In this document: in pieces, positions 25,606 through 33,767 of the stretch
Layout of the letters: each line of letters begins with the position of its first letter
Position numbering within the stretch: the first letter of the stretch is position 1
Source: JARDZU01 sp963730285
Lineage (GTDB): Bacteria; Actinomycetota; Acidimicrobiia; Spongiisociales; ZC4RG35
Direction of reading: 5' to 3'
DNA: 64,000 nucleotides
NCBI GenBank assembly: GCA_963730285.1
Contig: CAVSQY010000001.1
Location: 193,827 to 257,826, forward strand
The notes under the pieces: model-generated
The model's input: only the letters and a program-made list of their open reading frames with translations
What the model was told of the DNA's origin: nothing
Database searches by the model: none
Program-made: the position numbers and the translations under genes

Positions 25606-25928
25606 GGTTTCACTTTCGGCGTCTCGCTGACAGTCAGCGTGGCCCCGTAGTAGGCGAGCACCCTCGATATCTCTGGCCGTAGCTCACTCACCTGGTTGGA
25701 GCCCAAAGCCTCCAACTTGCCACTCGAGTACAGGACCTTCTGAACCGAAGGAGGGATCCCACCGACATCAGGTGCGGGGGCGACCACAACCTCCTGACGT
25801 GCAATCGTGGTCGACGACACCGCCGGGGACTCGGTGCTCGAGACTCCGTAGAGCACCGAGCCGAGTGCGATGGCACCGATGAGCAGGACTGCGACGCCCG
25901 AGGTAGCGCCCAACGAGGAGGTACTCAA
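25602..25928 (-). CDS. Small single-pass extracytoplasmic protein of redox operon
   Basis: 108 residues; TTG start overlaps the upstream stop (TTGA), and its own stop overlaps the next ATG. One hydrophobic segment (VAVLLIGAIALGSVLYGV), then about 85 residues outside the membrane (GGIPPSVQKVLYSSGKLEAL, SELRPEISRVLAYYGATLTV). No Cys and no recognised domain. Its tight coupling in a six-gene operon implies a structural role in the same complex. Confidence 0.7.
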   Translation of the reverse strand: MSTSSLGATSGVAVLLIGAIALGSVLYGVSSTESPAVSSTTIARQEVVVAPAPDVGGIPPSVQKVLYSSGKLEALGSNQVSELRPEISRVLAYYGATLTVSETPKVKP

Positions 25929-26485
25929 TCGCCACCCTCGCCTTCATACTCGTGCTCGGACTCGCCCTCGTGCTCGTGCTCGGACTCGTGCTCGCCCTGG
26001 TACTGGCCCTGGCCGGCGCTGTCATCACTCACTTGAGGCTGTGTGGTCGTCGCGGCCGAGTCGTCGACCGTCTGGCTCGAAGACCCGGAATTGACCACGA
26101 TCGTCTGGACGATCGGGTCGGGGGCCGCCTTCCCAGGAAGGGCCATGCCCTGCTGCTCACAGACCTCTCGCAGGGCGTCCAACGCAGCCTGCTGCAGGTC
26201 GCTGATAGTCCCTTGGTTCTCGGAGTCGACCAGTGCGAGACCGGCCGGCCCACAGGCTTCGGCCAGGTCTTGGGGTGTGGCCACTCCCGTGTCGTAGACG
26301 ACAGTCGTGCTCGTCGGGATGGTCTCATCCGACGCGAGGGCCACTGACGGATCCTCGGTGACTGAGGGCGGCACAAGTGCGTAGGCCGCGAGGGCGCTGA
26401 GTGGGATCAGGAGCGTTCCCACAATCACCGATAGGGGCTTGGGCCCTTTCCTCTTAGCTGTTCTAGGCGCGTTCCTGTTTTCCAT
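25925..26485 (-). CDS. Anchored protein with His/Glu-rich C-terminal tail
   Basis: 186 residues from ATG 26485 (GGAGG upstream). A basic N-terminus, one hydrophobic segment (LSVIVGTLLIPLSALAAYAL), a central region with one Cys pair (LAEACGPAGL, LREVCEQQG), a Thr/Ser linker, and a C-terminal tail of alternating His/Glu (GEHESEHEHEGESEHEYEGE, about residues 162-182). The tail could bind divalent or transition metals. The DNA encoding the tail is itself repetitive (25940-26000). No family recognised. Confidence 0.75.
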   Translation of the reverse strand: MENRNAPRTAKRKGPKPLSVIVGTLLIPLSALAAYALVPPSVTEDPSVALASDETIPTSTTVVYDTGVATPQDLAEACGPAGLALVDSENQGTISDLQQAALDALREVCEQQGMALPGKAAPDPIVQTIVVNSGSSSQTVDDSAATTTQPQVSDDSAGQGQYQGEHESEHEHEGESEHEYEGEGGD

Positions 26486-26487
26486 CT

Positions 26488-26763
26488 TCAGACCTCCACG
26501 TAGATGCACTCGGCGGGACACTCTTCAGCTGCCTCGACCACGAAGTCGATCAGGGCGTCGGGAATCTGGGCGCGGCCATCGAAACCATCCGGCCCGTGAC
26601 CATCGCCACTTCTGCCATCGAAGACCCTTACGCGATCGAAATAGGGACGATCCTCCTTGACGGCCCACGTGCCGTCGTCGCGTTGATGAAACACGTTGGG
26701 TGCAATATCGGCGCAGGTCCCTGCACCCATGCACTCATCTGAATCGATCCAGACCATTGCCAT
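26488..26763 (-). CDS. Single-cluster ferredoxin with internal insertion
   Basis: 91 residues from ATG 26763 (AGAGG, 7-nt spacing). Cluster Cys are C11 and C17 (ECMGAGTC, the middle Cys position being Ala14) and a C-terminal Cys in EECPAECIYV. This is the pattern of [3Fe-4S]-type actinobacterial ferredoxins, where the missing second Cys leaves three ligands; a fourth Cys at residue 86 is extra. An insertion of about 25 residues (FDRVRVFDGRSGDGHGPDGF) lengthens the usual 64-70-residue fold. Leader gene of the redox operon and a plausible cytoplasmic electron donor. Confidence 0.88.
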   Translation of the reverse strand: MAMVWIDSDECMGAGTCADIAPNVFHQRDDGTWAVKEDRPYFDRVRVFDGRSGDGHGPDGFDGRAQIPDALIDFVVEAAEECPAECIYVEV

Positions 26764-26806
26764 CTCGAGACCTCTTTCTCTGTTGATGGACAAGCTGCCA
26801 CTCAGT

Positions 26807-26835
26807 TCCATAAGACCGCCCTAAGACGGGGTCAA
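26807..26835 (-). promoter_or_regulatory. Sigma70-like promoter of the ferredoxin-apbE operon
   Basis: On the minus strand TTGACC (26835-26830), a 17-bp spacer and TATGGA (26812-26807) lie about 44 bp upstream of the ferredoxin ATG. Spacing is ideal and the hexamers are near consensus; there is no other strong candidate nearby. Confidence 0.5.
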
Positions 26836-26913
26836 AGAAGCGGAAACTCAGCCAGATCTCAGGCAGGATGCGGTAGGCCGCCCGACAGCGTCGGGTCTCT
26901 GTCGAATCTGAAA

Positions 26914-26944
26914 GGGCGGTCCCCACCGTCGGTGGGGACCGCCC
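26914..26944 (-). terminator. Strong hairpin, probable terminator
   Basis: A perfect 14-bp GC-rich stem (GGGCGGTCCCCACC at 26914-26927 with its complement at 26931-26944) and a 3-nt loop. Read on the minus strand it is followed by CTTTCAG, a short U-tract. It would stop transcription coming from the PLP-enzyme gene and insulate the ferredoxin promoter 80 bp on. The region 26945-27218 between hairpin and that gene holds no convincing gene. Confidence 0.6.
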
Positions 26945-27218
26945 CTCGGCTCCATTGGGTAGGAGCATCTTTAGATCTTCCCCGCCTCCGCTCTCATCGG
27001 CGGGTGGTTCACAGGCTCGGGTGCGGCCGTAGACCTTGCGGCGAGCGCGTTTGGGCGCCGAGGCGATCACTCGGGCAAATGCGAAAGATGAAACGGCGTC
27101 GAGTCGTCATGACGGCGAAACTCTTCCGCATGTTCCTCTCCTCTGTCGCCTCTCCCAAGCGCAATCCCCACGGGCCATTCAAGACGCCGGCACCACCGTT
27201 CTGAATGGGTTGAAAGAC

Positions 27219-28421
27219 CTATGTGGCGATCGATGCCAATGATTGGTCGAGGTCGGCGATGATGTCCTCGGGTGCCTCCAGACCGATGGAGAGGCGGATC
27301 ATCGACTCGGAGATGCCGAGTGCGCGCTTCGTGTCTGCGTCGAGGCTGAAATGGGTCGTGCTCCACGGATGGCACGCGATCGACTCGGTCCCGCCCAGCG
27401 AGGTGGTCAGCCCGATCATCTCCATCGAGTCGAGGACGGAAAACGCCTCGGGCTTGGCCCCTGCCACCTTGAAGCTGATCATGGCCCCGCCCGGCTCGAC
27501 ATGCCTCACATCGAGGACCCGAGGATGCGCCCGGAGGAATTTGGCCACCCGAGAGGCATTGGCGGCCTGACGCTCCGCCCGAACCGCATAGGTCTCCAGG
27601 CTTCGGCCGAGCAGCCAGGCCGTGTGCGGGTCACATGTGGTGCCGATCCGATACCGCATCGTCCGCATGCGATCGATCAGCTCACTGGGGCCGGCAACCG
27701 CACCTGCAACCAGGTCGCTATGGCCGCCAAGGAACTTCGTGGCTGAATAGACGACCAGATCAGCGCCAAGTGTCAGAGGTTTCTGTGTGAAGGGGCCCAG
27801 GAATGTGTTGTCCACGACCACGGGGGGCCGGAGATCAGCCGTCCCGACTCGATCGGCCACTCCTCGTGCCATCGAAATATCGAACACCTCGTTGGTTGGG
27901 TTGGCCGGTGTCTCGACATATATCGCCCCAATCGGGCGATCGCCGATCAGGGTCACCAAGGTGTCGTCATCATCCGAGCTCGTGAAGCCCTCTGTGTCGA
28001 AGCCAAGAGGTGACATCACTTTGGACAACAGAGTGCCGGTGCCTCCATATAGAGGTGAGCTATGGAGGATGAGGCTGCCCGGTGACGCCAGCGTCAGGAG
28101 CGCAGTGAATATCGCGGAGGTGCCACTCGAGAACAGGAGAGCGTCGTCCGCGTCGTCCCAAGTGGCGATCCTCTTCTCCACCATGACCAGGTTGGGATGG
28201 TCGATCCGCGTGTAGATGAATCCAGGGGTCTCGCCAGGCTCGAGGGGCGCGCCCCCATAGGCGATCTCGAAGAGACGCTCCGCTGCCGCGGCGGACTCGA
28301 AGACAAAGGTGGAGGTTTGGAATATCGGCGGCTTTAGGGAAAGCATGCCGTCAACCGGATCCCAGCCGAGATGCATCATTTCCGACTCGGGTGACCGGTC
28401 GGGGTGGGATGTGTCGCTCAC
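27219..28421 (-). CDS. Cystathionine gamma-synthase/methionine gamma-lyase family PLP enzyme
   Basis: 400 residues, GTG start. PLP fold type I signatures: LLFSSGTSAIFTALLTL, ETPANPTNEVFDI, VVVDNTFLGPFTQKPL, and the Schiff-base Lys in VYSATKFLGGHSD. The C-terminal substrate loop SLGGTESIACHPWSTTHFSL is followed by IRLSIGLEAPEDIIADLDQ. It acts in methionine/cysteine interconversion or sulfur-amino-acid breakdown; the exact branch cannot be fixed from sequence alone. Divergent from the MscS gene with 53 bp between. Confidence 0.9.
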   Translation of the reverse strand: MSDTSHPDRSPESEMMHLGWDPVDGMLSLKPPIFQTSTFVFESAAAAERLFEIAYGGAPLEPGETPGFIYTRIDHPNLVMVEKRIATWDDADDALLFSSGTSAIFTALLTLASPGSLILHSSPLYGGTGTLLSKVMSPLGFDTEGFTSSDDDDTLVTLIGDRPIGAIYVETPANPTNEVFDISMARGVADRVGTADLRPPVVVDNTFLGPFTQKPLTLGADLVVYSATKFLGGHSDLVAGAVAGPSELIDRMRTMRYRIGTTCDPHTAWLLGRSLETYAVRAERQAANASRVAKFLRAHPRVLDVRHVEPGGAMISFKVAGAKPEAFSVLDSMEMIGLTTSLGGTESIACHPWSTTHFSLDADTKRALGISESMIRLSIGLEAPEDIIADLDQSLASIAT

Positions 28422-28474
28422 CCGCGAGAGCCTAAAGGCCCGGCTCGGCGGCGGGAGCGGTCAATAATCAACCA

Positions 28475-29377
28475 ATGGAAGACTTCGCCGCCTCCATCGG
28501 AATGGATCCCGGGGTCCTCGGAAAGCTCCTTGGGTCCGTGGCGGTGGTCGGCGGTCTCATCTTGCTCAGATGGCTGGTCCTGCGCTGGATCAGGGTCCAG
28601 GTCCACGACGCCGACGCCTCCTACCGCGCTCGCAAGGTGTCGGCATACACCATCACGTCGATTTCAGGGATAACGCTCGCCTTCATCTGGGTCGAGGCCT
28701 TCAACTCGTTGGGCACGTACCTCGGCCTTCTTTCTGCGGGGATCGCCATCTCACTTGCCGATCTGCTCAAGAACATGGCCGGGTGGGCGTACATCCTGAC
28801 TCGACGGCCGTTCCGGGTGGGCGACCGGGTCGAAGTGAAGGAGATCAAAGGCGATGTAGTGGACATTCGCCTTTTCCGCTTCTCGATGATGGAAGTAGGC
28901 AATTGGGTCGACGCCGACCAGTCGACGGGGCGTCTGATCCACGTTCCAAATGGCCTCGTCTTCTCGGAGAGCCTGGCCAACTTCACCGAAGGCTTCTCGC
29001 ACATATGGGACGAAATCGCGGTGTTGGTCACATTCGAGTCCGACTGGGAGGCTGCCGAGGACATGATCAGACACATCCTCAAGGAGCGCGCCCCCGACGT
29101 GGAGACCATCGCCGGGAACCGGATCCGGGCGGCGGCACGGCGGTATCAGATAAGGATGGGCACGCTGACACCAACGGTCTATCTCTCCGTGAGGGACAGC
29201 GGCGTCTTGCTCACCGCCAGGTACCTGGTGGAAGCCCGCCAACGACGAGCAGTGCAATCCTCCATCTGGCGGGGAATCCTGGAAGCCTTCGCCGAGAGCC
29301 CGGCAGTCGATCTCGCCTATCCAACGGTGCGCACCTACCTCGACGGCCCGATCAAGCTCGACAATAAGCCCCGATGA
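28475..29377 (+). CDS. MscS-family mechanosensitive channel
   Basis: 300 residues. Three N-terminal hydrophobic segments end in the pore helix region (GLLSAGIAISLADLLKNMAGW). The MscS beta domain follows (RRPFRVGDRVEVKEIKGDVVDI, GRLIHVPNGLVFSESLANF), then the C-terminal alpha/beta domain. It releases solutes during osmotic downshock. ATGA overlap with the sirtuin gene downstream. Confidence 0.9.
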   Translation: MEDFAASIGMDPGVLGKLLGSVAVVGGLILLRWLVLRWIRVQVHDADASYRARKVSAYTITSISGITLAFIWVEAFNSLGTYLGLLSAGIAISLADLLKNMAGWAYILTRRPFRVGDRVEVKEIKGDVVDIRLFRFSMMEVGNWVDADQSTGRLIHVPNGLVFSESLANFTEGFSHIWDEIAVLVTFESDWEAAEDMIRHILKERAPDVETIAGNRIRAAARRYQIRMGTLTPTVYLSVRDSGVLLTARYLVEARQRRAVQSSIWRGILEAFAESPAVDLAYPTVRTYLDGPIKLDNKPR

Positions 29378-30153
29378 GCCTCGTAGCCGAGGCGGCTCGT
29401 GTGCTGGCCGAATCCGGGCTGATCCTTGCCTTCACGGGGGCCGGAATCTCCACCGAGTCCGGTATCCCCGATTTCAGGGGCCCGAATGGGCTGTGGACCA
29501 AGGTGGATCCCGAGGACTTCAACATCGAGCGGTACACGTCCGATCCCGACCTTCGGGCCCGCAGCTGGCAGATGCATCTCGAGGGTGCTCTCTGGGGGGC
29601 ACGTTCAGCCGTCGAGCCCAACCGCGGCCACCTAGCCCTGAAGCGACTGGCTGACGCCGGTCGGCTCGCCGGGGTGGCGACCCAGAACGTGGACGGACTT
29701 CACCACAAGTCCGGCCTGGCGACCACCCAGGTGGCCGAGTTGCATGGGAATGTCCGATCGAGCCACTGCGTCCAATGTGCCGCGGAGTGGGAAACCGAGG
29801 AGGTCCTCGGATGGATCGAGGCAGGAAACACCGATCCCAGTTGCCCGCGCTGTGGGGGCATGGTCAAGACCAACACCATCATGTTCGGCGAGTTGCTGCC
29901 CGGCGAGGAGCTCGACAAGGCAAATGGCTTCCTCCAAGAGGCCGGTTCCCTGCTGGTCGTCGGGTCGACTGTGGCGGTCTGGCCCGCCTCGGATGTGGTC
30001 CTCCAGGCGGCCCTCCGCTCGATGCCGATCGTCATCGTCAACCAAGGCGAGACCGAGGCGGATCATCTCGCCGCAGTCAAGCTGGACGATGCGATCGGCG
30101 ATGTGCTGCCCGGGATGGTCGATCTGATTCTCGGTGCCAAGCCTGGCCCCTAA
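29374..30153 (+). CDS. cobB: NAD-dependent protein deacylase (sirtuin)
   Basis: 259 residues. The NAD-binding GAGISTESGIPDFRGPNGLW, the catalytic TQNVDGLHHKSG, the His in VAELHGN and a CxxC...CxxC zinc site (HCVQCAAEW, SCPRCGGMV) are intact. VVGSTVAVWPASDVV and IVIVNQGETEAD complete the Rossmann half. It removes acetyl or other acyl groups from Lys, typically on acyl-CoA synthetases. Translationally coupled to the MscS gene. Confidence 0.93.
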   Translation: MSLVAEAARVLAESGLILAFTGAGISTESGIPDFRGPNGLWTKVDPEDFNIERYTSDPDLRARSWQMHLEGALWGARSAVEPNRGHLALKRLADAGRLAGVATQNVDGLHHKSGLATTQVAELHGNVRSSHCVQCAAEWETEEVLGWIEAGNTDPSCPRCGGMVKTNTIMFGELLPGEELDKANGFLQEAGSLLVVGSTVAVWPASDVVLQAALRSMPIVIVNQGETEADHLAAVKLDDAIGDVLPGMVDLILGAKPGP

Positions 30154-30158
30154 TTCAC

Positions 30159-30175
30159 TGGCCCGAACCGGGCCA
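30159..30175 (+). terminator. Terminator-like hairpin after the sirtuin gene
   Basis: TGGCCCG (30159-30165), loop AAC, CGGGCCA (30169-30175) begin 6 nt after the sirtuin stop. There is no clear U-tract, so termination may be weak. Confidence 0.4.
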
Positions 30176-30195
30176 CTCCCGATATCTTGTCACCA

Positions 30196-31149
30196 ATGTC
30201 CATGCGCCCCCTCACACTGAGCGACGTCACACAGCTCACCGACCTGATGAATCGGTTCGAGCGTCACTGGGAGCTGCCGATGGTCACCACCGCCTCGCAG
30301 GTTGAAGATGATTTGACCGAGCCCCATATCGACCTGGGTAGCGACAGCCGTGGCCTCTGGTCGAACGGGGAGCTGATTGGCTACGGCATCGTGAACCATC
30401 GCCCTAGCGGCGCGCGGCTTGAGAAGGCTCACATGTCGGGTCTGGTCGACCCGGGACGAACCGGCGAGGGTCATGGTCGCCGGATACTGAGCTGGCAACT
30501 CGAACGCGCCGGCTCAACCCTCCAGTCGAGCGACCCCAATCTCCCCTGGTATGCCCGAGCCGCCGAATGGGATTGGATCGAGCCGTCACATCGGCTTCAT
30601 CGGCGATTCGGGCTCGAGCAGGTGAGATACATCAAGGACATGCTGATGAGCCTCGACGGCCCGATCGATGTGTCCTCCCCCTCCGACGTCGACATCGTCG
30701 CCTGGGATCGTCAGAGGGATGAAGATGCAAGGAAGGTGTTCAATGACGCATTTGCCGATCACTGGGGATCGACGCCAACCGACTCCAAGGTCTTCCAGCA
30801 TCGGCTCTCATCCGACGGCACTCGGCCGGACCTCTCCTTTCTCGCACTTGCCGGCGATGACGTGGTTGGCGTCTGCCTGAATGCCATCTTTCCCGAAGAC
30901 GAGGCAAGCACCGGGCGGAAGGAGGGTTGGATAGAGGCGCTCGGTGTCCAGCGAGCGTGGCGGGGCCGTGGTGTCGCCACCGCCTTGATCGGAGAGTCTC
31001 TCGCGGCGTTCGCTCGCACGGGAATGACCCACGGGGCGATCGGGGTCGATGCCGACAACCCGACCGGTGCGTTCCATCTCTACCGGCGAATCGGGTTCGA
31101 AGTCACCCACGGGCTGGTCATCTCCCAACTCGAAGTTCCCCATCCCTGA
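30196..31149 (+). CDS. Tandem GNAT N-acetyltransferase
   Basis: 317 residues from ATG 30196. The size and two-domain layout resemble mycothiol synthase-like tandem GNATs. The N-terminal half is degenerate but keeps GLVDPGRTGEGHGRRILSW. The C-terminal half has a full acetyl-CoA motif (LGVQRAWRGRGVATALIGES) and VDADNPTGAFHLYRRIGFEV. Substrate unknown; a small amine is likely. Confidence 0.82.
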   Translation: MSMRPLTLSDVTQLTDLMNRFERHWELPMVTTASQVEDDLTEPHIDLGSDSRGLWSNGELIGYGIVNHRPSGARLEKAHMSGLVDPGRTGEGHGRRILSWQLERAGSTLQSSDPNLPWYARAAEWDWIEPSHRLHRRFGLEQVRYIKDMLMSLDGPIDVSSPSDVDIVAWDRQRDEDARKVFNDAFADHWGSTPTDSKVFQHRLSSDGTRPDLSFLALAGDDVVGVCLNAIFPEDEASTGRKEGWIEALGVQRAWRGRGVATALIGESLAAFARTGMTHGAIGVDADNPTGAFHLYRRIGFEVTHGLVISQLEVPHP

Positions 31150-31182
31150 CCCCGGATTCGGGATCGGCGGTACCCTGAAGAC

Positions 31183-32964
31183 ATGTCTGAGTATCAGCCG
31201 CGCCTGGACGACATCCTGTTCACACTCAATCATGTCGCTGACCTCGAATCCGTCTCCAAGCTGAACGGATACCAACACGCCGACCCCGACACCGTCGCCA
31301 CCATCCTCAGCGAGGCCGGTCGGTTCTTCTCGGAGGTGATCGCCCCCCTCAACCGGATCGGCGACGAGCAGGGAACGGTGATGACCGAAGAGGGGACCCT
31401 CCGAACCCCAGAAGGCTTCAAAGAGGCCTACCAGAAGTATGTGGAGTCGGGGTGGGCGGGCGCCCACCTCCCTCAGGAGTGGGGCGGAGGTGGGCTGCCC
31501 TACATGGTGGGCGTTGTCATCCAGGAGATGTTCAAGACCGCCAATATGGCGTTCTCACTTGCCCCGACCCTCACTCACGGAGCAGTGGAGGCGCTGGACA
31601 TCCACGGATCCGAGGACCTCAAGAACAGGTATCTCGAGAAGCTTGTCAGTGGCCAGTGGGCCGGGACCATGAACCTCACGGAGCCCGAGGCCGGTTCCGA
31701 TGTCGGTGCCCTACGCACCAAGGCGGTGAAACAAGCCGACGGGACCTATCGGCTCTTCGGCACCAAGATATTCATCACCTGGGGTGACCAGGATCTGACG
31801 GAGAACATCGTTCACCTCGTGCTCGCCCGGACGCAGGAAGCCCCACCGGGAACCAAAGGCATCTCCATGTTCCTCGTCCCCAAGTTCTTACTCGACGATC
31901 ATGACAAACCGAGTGAGGCCAACGACCTGAAGATCGTCTCCATCGAGCACAAGTTGGGGATCCACGCCTCCCCCACCTGTGTCGTCTCCTACGGCGAAGG
32001 CGGCCAAGGGGCCGTCGGATACCTGATCGGTGACGAGCAAGAGGGAATGCGGAACATGTTCACGATGATGAACGCCGCCCGGGTCGGTGTCGGTATGGAG
32101 GGGGTGGCCATCGGAGAGCGGGCCTATCAGCACGCGCTCCAGTATGCGAAGGAGAGGGTCCAGGGCCGACCGGTTGGTTCCGGCTCCAGGGAAAGTGTCG
32201 CCATCATCGAGCACCCCGACGTGAGGCGAATGCTTCTCACGATCAAGGCATATGTCGAGGCCATGCGCTCGCTGCTCTACGTGACCGCGGCCGAGGGTGA
32301 CCAGCGTGCGCACGCCGAGACCGACCACCGGCGCAAGCTGGCATCTGACCGTCTCGCTCTTCTCACGCCGATCGTGAAAGCATGGTGCACGGATGTCGGT
32401 GTCGAGCTCGCCTCACTCGGGATCCAGATTCACGGTGGGATGGGCTATGTAGAGGAAACCGGTGCAGCCCAGTACTTCCGGGACTCGCGCATCGCGCCGA
32501 TCTACGAGGGGACCAACGGGATCCAGGCGGTCGACCTGGTCCTGCGAAAGCTGCCCCTCGAGGACGGAAAGGTCGTAACGGAGCTCCTGGCTGAGATGAC
32601 CGGGCTCTTGGATGCAATGGCCGCGCACGATCAGTTGGCCGGCTTCCGGAGTGCATTGTCGGACGCGATCGATGGCCTGGCCGACACCTCGGCCTGGCTG
32701 GGCGAGAGACTCAAGGCGGGCGACATCAACGGTGCGCTGGCAGGTGCGACTCCGTACCTCCGCCAGTTCGGCATGGTGCTCGGCGGATGGCTCATGGGGC
32801 GGGGCGCCGTGGCGGCGCTCAACGGCCCCGATGTTGATCCTGATTTCGCCGCGCAGAAGGTGGTGACGGCGCGCTTTTATGGCGAACAGCTGCTGCCGCA
32901 GGCTCGCGGCCTCATCCCTGCGGTAAAGGGCGGGGCAGGCCTACTCGAGCAAGCCGTCCTCTAG
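31183..32964 (+). CDS. Acyl-CoA dehydrogenase (long form, FadE/DmdC-like)
   Basis: 593 residues, longer than the usual 380-residue acyl-CoA dehydrogenases because of N- and C-terminal helical extensions. FAD/substrate motifs are GTMNLTEPEAGSDVGALRTKA, GTKIFITWGDQD, MMNAARVGVGMEGVAIGERA and the helix with the base, YFRDSRIAPIYEGTNGIQAVD. It oxidises an acyl-CoA to the 2-enoyl-CoA with electron transfer flavoprotein as acceptor. First gene of a short lipid-related run with the SDR and KAS II. Confidence 0.92.
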   Translation: MSEYQPRLDDILFTLNHVADLESVSKLNGYQHADPDTVATILSEAGRFFSEVIAPLNRIGDEQGTVMTEEGTLRTPEGFKEAYQKYVESGWAGAHLPQEWGGGGLPYMVGVVIQEMFKTANMAFSLAPTLTHGAVEALDIHGSEDLKNRYLEKLVSGQWAGTMNLTEPEAGSDVGALRTKAVKQADGTYRLFGTKIFITWGDQDLTENIVHLVLARTQEAPPGTKGISMFLVPKFLLDDHDKPSEANDLKIVSIEHKLGIHASPTCVVSYGEGGQGAVGYLIGDEQEGMRNMFTMMNAARVGVGMEGVAIGERAYQHALQYAKERVQGRPVGSGSRESVAIIEHPDVRRMLLTIKAYVEAMRSLLYVTAAEGDQRAHAETDHRRKLASDRLALLTPIVKAWCTDVGVELASLGIQIHGGMGYVEETGAAQYFRDSRIAPIYEGTNGIQAVDLVLRKLPLEDGKVVTELLAEMTGLLDAMAAHDQLAGFRSALSDAIDGLADTSAWLGERLKAGDINGALAGATPYLRQFGMVLGGWLMGRGAVAALNGPDVDPDFAAQKVVTARFYGEQLLPQARGLIPAVKGGAGLLEQAVL

Positions 32965-32977
32965 GCTCCACCCCACC

Positions 32978-33748
32978 TTGGAACTCTCCGATCGGGTGGT
33001 GGTCATCACCGGGGCCGGCAGCGGCATCGGGGCTGCCATGGCCCGAAGGTTCGCCGAAGAGGGGCCGGCTGCCCTCATCCTGGCCGATCTCGATCTCGAG
33101 TCCGCACACACCGTCTCCGACGAGACGGGTGGTACCCCGTTCCGGGTCGATGTCGCCGATCCTGGCTCGAACCAGTCGCTGGTCGACTTCGTCAACGATC
33201 GATTCGGCCCGATCGACCTGTTCTGCGCCAATGCCGGTATCGGTTTCGCAGGCGACGAGCAAACGGATCCCGATGACTGGGATCGGATGTGGCAGGTCAA
33301 CACGATGTCCCATGTCCACGCTGCCCGATCTTTGATCCCGGGTTGGCTGGCCCGGGGCGAGGGCTACTTCCTCGCCACCGCATCTGCGGCAGGGCTACTC
33401 ACCAATCTGAAGGCGGCCCAATACTCGGTGACGAAACATGCCGCGGTGGCCTTCGCCGAGTGGTTGTCCGTCACCTACGGGGACCGCGGCTTGAGGGTGA
33501 GTTGTCTCTGCCCCATGGGGGTGAGGACCCCGTTCCTGGACGAGGCAAAGGAGTTCCACGATCTTCTCGATGCCGACGCCCTGGATCCGGCGCAGGTGGC
33601 GGAGGTGGTCGTGGCCGGGATCGGGGAAGAGAAATTCCTGATCCTGCCCCACCCGGAGGTGTTGAGATACCTCCAGAACAAGGCCAACGATTACGACCGG
33701 TGGCTGAAGGGAATGCGAAACCTGCAAAGAACGGTTTTCCCAACGTGA
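32978..33748 (+). CDS. SDR-family oxidoreductase
   Basis: 256 residues; TTG start 13 bp after the acyl-CoA dehydrogenase. Classical SDR: TGAGSGIGAAMARRFAEEG, an acidic residue after strand 2 (LADLDLES, NAD preference), CANAGIGF, catalytic Ser in ATASAAGLL and YSVTKHAAV (YxxxK). Likely oxidises a hydroxyacyl or alcohol intermediate. Probably cotranscribed with its neighbours. Confidence 0.9.
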   Translation: MELSDRVVVITGAGSGIGAAMARRFAEEGPAALILADLDLESAHTVSDETGGTPFRVDVADPGSNQSLVDFVNDRFGPIDLFCANAGIGFAGDEQTDPDDWDRMWQVNTMSHVHAARSLIPGWLARGEGYFLATASAAGLLTNLKAAQYSVTKHAAVAFAEWLSVTYGDRGLRVSCLCPMGVRTPFLDEAKEFHDLLDADALDPAQVAEVVVAGIGEEKFLILPHPEVLRYLQNKANDYDRWLKGMRNLQRTVFPT

Positions 33749-33767
33749 GGATTGAGGCACAATCATC

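Noticed and set aside
25937..26010. Short repeated CTCGTGCTCGGACTCG-like units as a CRISPR or regulatory repeat
   Set aside because: They are in frame inside the His/Glu-tail gene and have no spacer structure.
26735..27070. Minus-strand ORF of 111 codons between the ferredoxin and PLP-enzyme genes
   Set aside because: It runs through the 14-bp terminator hairpin, overlaps the ferredoxin start and shows no protein-like features.
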